In this document: in pieces, positions 60,180 to 64,000 of the stretch | Position numbering within the stretch: position 1 is the stretch's first letter | How the letters are laid out: the number at the start of each line of letters is the position of its first letter | The notes under the pieces: generated by a model | Seen by the model: only the letters and a program-made list of their open reading frames with translations | Told to the model about the DNA's origin: nothing | The model's database searches: none | Translations under genes and position numbers: made by a program | DNA from: JAHBTB01 sp964451255 | GTDB taxonomy: Bacteria > Armatimonadota > Fimbriimonadia > Fimbriimonadales > Fimbriimonadaceae | Direction: 5' to 3' | Assembly: GCA_964451255.1 (NCBI GenBank) | Contig: CAYVHL010000002.1 | Location: 186,001 to 250,000 of the forward strand | Length of the DNA: 64,000 nt

Positions 60180-60935
60180 ATGCTCCAAGTACGTCAAGAC
60201 GGCCCGGTCTTGCGTGTGGCCCTCGACCGCCCCGAAGTCCGCAACGCCCTTGACGATCAGTTGATCGCGGCCTTGGCCGACGCCGTCGAAGGCGCCCCGA
60301 GGAGTACACGTGTCTTGGTCCTGCGCGGAGAAGGGAAGGCGTTTTGTGCGGGCGGCGACCTGGCATGGATGCGACGTGCCGCCGCCTACTCACGGGAGCA
60401 GAACATCGAAGACGCCCTGGCCTTGTCGCGGCTGTTCCAGGGATTGGTCTCGTTTCCCGGGGTGGTGATCGCCCAGGTTCACGGGGCGGCTTTTGGCGGC
60501 GGCGCGGGGCTCGTGTGCTGTGCCGACGTGGCTGTGGCGGCGACGGGAACGCTGTTCTCCTTCAGCGAGGCCAAGTTGGGGTTGGTGCCCGCGACGATCT
60601 CACCATACGTCGTCGAAAAGATCGGGCGGGGGCACGCGCGTGCCCTCTTCACAACCGCAGAGATTTTCGACGCTGAACGGGCCGCCGCCATCGGCATGGT
60701 CCATGAAGTGACGCCGATGGACGGGCTTGAATCCAAGGTCGAGGAGAAGGTTGAGGCCGTTCTCAAGTGCGGCCCGTCCGCCGTCGCCCTGTGCAAGCGC
60801 CTTGTTGCCGCTTCACCGATGACCTCCAATGACGCGGCGTCCATGTTGGCCGACGCCAGGGCGAGCGACGAGGGCAAGGAAGGGGTGTCGGCGTTCCTAG
60901 AAAAGAGATCCGCCAACTTTGTGGTGCGCCCCTGA
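60180..60935 (+). CDS. Enoyl-CoA hydratase/isomerase, methylglutaconyl-CoA hydratase-like
   Basis: The 251-residue crotonase has the oxyanion-hole segments FCAGGDLAWM and HGAAFGGGAGLVCCADVAVA and the catalytic glutamate in FSFSEAKLGLVPATISPYVVEKIG. The last phrase resembles the LiuC/AUH type, which hydrates 3-methylglutaconyl-CoA in leucine breakdown. The following gene, a biotin carboxylase coupled by TGATG, supports that pathway. CATACT with an upstream TG (extended -10) ends 5 bases before the ATG. Other acyl-CoA substrates are possible. Confidence 0.87.
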   Translation: MLQVRQDGPVLRVALDRPEVRNALDDQLIAALADAVEGAPRSTRVLVLRGEGKAFCAGGDLAWMRRAAAYSREQNIEDALALSRLFQGLVSFPGVVIAQVHGAAFGGGAGLVCCADVAVAATGTLFSFSEAKLGLVPATISPYVVEKIGRGHARALFTTAEIFDAERAAAIGMVHEVTPMDGLESKVEEKVEAVLKCGPSAVALCKRLVAASPMTSNDAASMLADARASDEGKEGVSAFLEKRSANFVVRP

Positions 60936-62449
60936 TGCACAAGGTTCTGGTCGCCAACCGAGGCGAAATCGCCGTCCGAGTCATACGCACCCTACGGGAG
61001 ATGGGGTTGCCAAGCGTCGCGGTGTATAGCGACGCCGACCGGGACGCCATTCATCGGCGTATGGCGGACGAGGCGGTTGCCTTGGGCGGCGAGTCGGCGG
61101 CTGAGTCGTATTTGGATGTGGCCAAGGTCTTAGGGGCATGCCGCCAGACTGGCGCGGACGCGCTCCACCCTGGCTACGGGTTCCTGAGCGAGCGGGCGTC
61201 CTTTGCCCTCGCCTGTCGGGAAGCAGAGGTGACCTTCATCGGCCCGTCGCCTGAAGCGATGGACCGTCTTGGCTCGAAGATCGACGCGAAGCAGTTGGCG
61301 ACCTCAGTCGGTGTGCCGGTGACGCCTGGGCTATTCGAGCCTGGGGCCAGCGACCAAGACCTGAAGGACGCGGCGACACAGATCGGTTACCCCGTCATGC
61401 TCAAGGCCAGCGCGGGTGGCGGCGGACGCGGAATGCGTGTCGTCACCGCTCCCGAGGACTTCGACCTGGCATTGGAGCTAGCGCGGGACGAGGCGGTCAA
61501 CGCGTTCGGCGACCCGGCGATGATGGTAGAGAAGGTGGTGCTGGCGCCCCGCCATATCGAGGTGCAGTTTGTGGCCGACACGCACGACCAGGTCGTCTGT
61601 CTCTTCGAGCGGGAGTGCAGCTTACAGCGGCGTCACCAAAAGTTGGTCGAAGAGTCGCCGAGCCCGGTGATGACAGAGACCCTGTGGCGCCAGATGCGCG
61701 AGGCCACCATCGCTCTGGTCTCGGCGGCGGGCTATAGCGGCGCGGGCACGGCGGAGTTTATGTATGACGAGCCGTCGGATGCCTTCTACTTTTTAGAGGT
61801 GAACGCACGCCTTCAGGTCGAGCACCCGGTAACCGAGGCCGTCACCGGGTGGGATCTTGTCCAAGCCCAAATCCGCGTCGCCAGGGGTGAGAAGCTGGCG
61901 GTCGATGAAGGGCTCTTGCATGGCGACAGGGGCCGACTGGTGGGCCATGCGATCGAGGCGCGGGTGGTGGCGGAGGACCCGGCCAACGGGTTCATACCCA
62001 GCACGGGAAAGATCGTGGGGTGGTCTCTGCCCACCGCCCCTGGCGTGCGATGCGACACCGGCTTTGGTAAGGGGTCGGAAATCACCCGGCACTATGATTC
62101 GCTGGTGCTCAAGGTGATCGCCCACGGCCCGGACCGCCAGTCCGCGGTCGATAAACTCGTCCGGGCCCTGAGGGACACCCACATCTTGGGGGTGAAGACG
62201 AACATCGCTTACCTTGTCGACGTCCTCGGCCACCCTGGCTTCCGGGCCGGTGAGTTCGACACGGGCTTCCTTGGAAGGGAGTTCGCCGATTGGAAGCCGG
62301 GTCCGCCGCCGGAGTGGCTTGGCGCCTTGCTGGGCTCGGCGACAGGGGAGACACCGAGCACCGGAACAACTCGCCAGCCCAGGGAAGCCATGCCAGCGTG
62401 GAGCCTTGCCGATGGGTTCCGAAACGGCCCAAAGACAGGTGGCACGTGA
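60935..62449 (+). CDS. Biotin carboxylase subunit of an acyl-CoA carboxylase, without BCCP domain
   Basis: The 504-residue protein has the biotin carboxylase domain: LVANRGEIAVRVIRT, HPGYGFLSER, the ATP-grasp glycine loop KASAGGGGRGMR, ERECSLQRRHQKLVEESP and EVNARLQVEHPVTE. The C-terminus ends soon after WSLADGFRNG, where the linker domain of the alpha subunit of methylcrotonyl- or propionyl-CoA carboxylase would continue to a BCCP domain. That domain with its MKM biotin site is missing, and GH32 starts in the GTGA overlap. The protein may work with a separate BCCP, or the end was lost. It is coupled to the crotonase. Confidence 0.88.
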   Translation: MHKVLVANRGEIAVRVIRTLREMGLPSVAVYSDADRDAIHRRMADEAVALGGESAAESYLDVAKVLGACRQTGADALHPGYGFLSERASFALACREAEVTFIGPSPEAMDRLGSKIDAKQLATSVGVPVTPGLFEPGASDQDLKDAATQIGYPVMLKASAGGGGRGMRVVTAPEDFDLALELARDEAVNAFGDPAMMVEKVVLAPRHIEVQFVADTHDQVVCLFERECSLQRRHQKLVEESPSPVMTETLWRQMREATIALVSAAGYSGAGTAEFMYDEPSDAFYFLEVNARLQVEHPVTEAVTGWDLVQAQIRVARGEKLAVDEGLLHGDRGRLVGHAIEARVVAEDPANGFIPSTGKIVGWSLPTAPGVRCDTGFGKGSEITRHYDSLVLKVIAHGPDRQSAVDKLVRALRDTHILGVKTNIAYLVDVLGHPGFRAGEFDTGFLGREFADWKPGPPPEWLGALLGSATGETPSTGTTRQPREAMPAWSLADGFRNGPKTGGT

Positions 62450-64000
62450 CTGCAATCGCCCTTGCGCTGATCAGCCGGGATATCTTGATCGCGGACTTTG
62501 AGCGCTCGGACTATGGAAGTTGGACAGTGACCGGCACGGCGTTCGGATCCTCGCCGGCACGGGGAACCCTTCCCGACCAGATGCATGTGAGTGGCTATAG
62601 GGGCCAGGGCTTGGTGAGTTCTTTCAATGGAGGTGACGCCACGACCGGAACTCTGACCTCGCCACCCTTCAAGATCGACCGACGCTACATCAGCTTTCTG
62701 ATCGGCGGCGGCAAAGACCTTGAGACGACGGCTGTTTGGCTCACGGTCGATGGCAGACCGGTGCGTAAGGCGACCGGGCCTAACGACCGCCCGGGCGGAA
62801 GCGAAGCCCTTGCCCCCGCCTATTGGGATGTGGGCGAACTCTTGGGCAAGGAAGCAAGGATCCGGGTGATCGACCGTGCCACGGGAGGTTGGGGCCATGT
62901 CAACCTCGACCACATCGTGGAGACAGACAAGAAACCTGTTGTCGCTGTGCCCCTTGTGAAACGCACATTCGGCGGTTCCGGTCGTTTTCTCAACTTGCCG
63001 ATCAAAGACGGGGCGCCGCTTCGGCGGGTCAGCCTCGTTGTCGACGGCAAGGTCGTCGTCAACAACAACATCGGAATCGCGGACGGTGACCCTGACTGGT
63101 GGGCGCCAATGGATCTCGGCGATGCCGATGGGCCTGTGACGTTGGAAGTCGCAGACGCCCTGGATGACGTCCTGAAATCGGTCAGCCGCTCGGCCAAACC
63201 AAGAGGGATGAAGAACCTGTACCGCGAGAGGCTTCGCGGACAGTTCCACTTTTCCCCTGCCAGGGGTTGGACGAACGACCCGAACGGGCTCGTCTACTAC
63301 AAGGGCGAGTATCACTTGTTCTTCCAACACAACCCGTATGGCTGGAGCTGGGAGAACATGCACTGGGGCCATGCGGTAAGCAAGGACTTGATCCATTGGG
63401 TCGAGCTTCCCGACGCATTGGAGCCCGACAAAGAAGGAACGATATTCAGTGGCAGCGCGGTGGTTGACCAAGACAATACAGCGGGATTCGGAAGAGACGC
63501 CCAGGTACTCGCGTACACTTCTGCCGGGGACAAGTTCACCCAGAGTCTCGCCTACTCTACCGACGGTCGACATTACACCAAATATGCCGGAAACCCGGTG
63601 CTTCCGGAAATCACCAACGGCAACCGCGATCCAAAGGTGATTTGGTACCGGCCTACGCAGCGGTGGATTATGTCGCTCTACGTCGAGGAGAACGGCAAGC
63701 ACAAGATCGTCTTCCACTCTTCGCCTGACTTGAAACATTGGACCAGAGAAGGGGAGGTCGAGGGTTTCTTCGAATGTCCAGATCTCTTTCCCTTGCTCCT
63801 TGATGGAGACCCAGGTTCAATGAAGTGGATATTGACCGCGGCGAACAGCGAGTACATGGTCGGCTCGTTTGACGGCCATACGTTCCGGGCCGAAACACCG
63901 AAGCTGCCGGGCGTACGAGGCCAAGGCTTTTATGCCGCGCAGACATTTAGCGGCATGCCGACAGTCCATGATCTGCCGCTGGGACGCCGTGTGCAGATTG
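62446..64000 (+). CDS. GH32 fructan hydrolase (levanase/inulinase-like), 3' truncated
   Basis: The frame is open from GTG 62446 to the window end (518 codons). After a hydrophobic start, a beta-sandwich domain of about 240 residues precedes the five-bladed GH32 propeller. The nucleophile Asp is in WTNDPNGL, the transition-state stabiliser in NRDPKV and the acid/base Glu in FFECPDLFP. QFHFSPARG is the usual lead-in. It cleaves beta-fructosides, most likely levan, inulin or sucrose-type substrates. The start overlaps the carboxylase stop (GTGA), an odd partnership. A 509-codon antisense frame here is only a shadow. Confidence 0.92.
   Translation, partial: MTAIALALISRDILIADFERSDYGSWTVTGTAFGSSPARGTLPDQMHVSGYRGQGLVSSFNGGDATTGTLTSPPFKIDRRYISFLIGGGKDLETTAVWLTVDGRPVRKATGPNDRPGGSEALAPAYWDVGELLGKEARIRVIDRATGGWGHVNLDHIVETDKKPVVAVPLVKRTFGGSGRFLNLPIKDGAPLRRVSLVVDGKVVVNNNIGIADGDPDWWAPMDLGDADGPVTLEVADALDDVLKSVSRSAKPRGMKNLYRERLRGQFHFSPARGWTNDPNGLVYYKGEYHLFFQHNPYGWSWENMHWGHAVSKDLIHWVELPDALEPDKEGTIFSGSAVVDQDNTAGFGRDAQVLAYTSAGDKFTQSLAYSTDGRHYTKYAGNPVLPEITNGNRDPKVIWYRPTQRWIMSLYVEENGKHKIVFHSSPDLKHWTREGEVEGFFECPDLFPLLLDGDPGSMKWILTAANSEYMVGSFDGHTFRAETPKLPGVRGQGFYAAQTFSGMPTVHDLPLGRRVQI

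Noticed and set aside
62209..63738. 509-codon minus-strand frame at the window end
   Set aside because: It is antisense to the biotin carboxylase end and the GH32 gene, whose catalytic motifs are intact on the plus strand.
1..64000. CRISPR array, insertion sequence, prophage or rRNA
   Set aside because: I saw no regularly spaced repeats, transposase or integrase motifs, phage genes or rRNA sequence.

Overview
The window looks like a chromosomal segment of an Armatimonadota bacterium, most likely class Fimbriimonadia. This is inferred from the high GC content by eye, a pseudopilin with the AFTLIELLVVIAIIAILAAI-type N-terminus and a DGH motif near the C-terminus, two PEP-CTERM proteins, a DUF1501 plus DUF1549/DUF1553 cytochrome pair, and many sugar-phosphate-isomerase and Gfo/Idh/MocA-type genes. 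No 16S rRNA is present to confirm it. One run of 10 Ns at 16372-16381 marks an assembly gap.

Layout. 1-1.8 kb: clpP (5' truncated) and clpX. 2.1-14 kb: a carbohydrate region with a DUF5060/GH5-like hydrolase and a PhyH dioxygenase diverging from a GntR/LacI-type regulator, followed by a pseudopilin, a small lipoprotein, a GH2 beta-mannosidase, a GH20 beta-hexosaminidase and a Gfo/Idh/MocA oxidoreductase. This set could take apart mannose/GlcNAc-containing glycans. 13.9-14.5 kb: a DUF559 gene between two copies of a foldable repeat. 14.8-18.6 kb: DUF1080, DinB, RNHCP, a TIM-barrel isomerase and ParB. 18.7-23.2 kb: a CUT1 sugar ABC transporter whose binding protein and MalF permease are fused, MalG, and an MFS exporter. 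23.2-30.4 kb: smc, trpA, PhyH, nrdB and a PEP-CTERM protein. 30.5-37.3 kb: a CADD/TenA-like protein, a hypothetical, a subtilase, an RbsD-like protein, a lone rpsJ, and a three-gene isomerase/oxidoreductase operon. 37.4-46.7 kb: msrA, a cytochrome c lipoprotein, a sialidase-like protein, carA, the DUF1549/1553-DUF1501 operon and a GNAT. 46.9-58.2 kb: a second PEP-CTERM protein, a GH94 phosphorylase, tRNA(CAU), a tricorn-like protease, nrdR, aspS, a Tat-exported isomerase and an MFS transporter. 58.3-64 kb: a MerT-like membrane protein, aspA, an enoyl-CoA hydratase coupled to a biotin carboxylase, and a GH32 enzyme cut by the window end.

The most unusual signal is at gene starts. At 16 starts a TANNNT-like -10 box ends only 5-8 bases before the start codon, which suggests frequent leaderless transcription; the best case has a full TTGACA-N17-TATAGT promoter. 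Other notable points are a shared AGAC-N4-GTCT palindrome in the nrdB and DinB promoters, an NrdB with leucine in place of the radical tyrosine, a binding-protein/permease fusion, a biotin carboxylase lacking its BCCP domain, and a stand-alone rpsJ with a leader hairpin next to its ribosome binding site.
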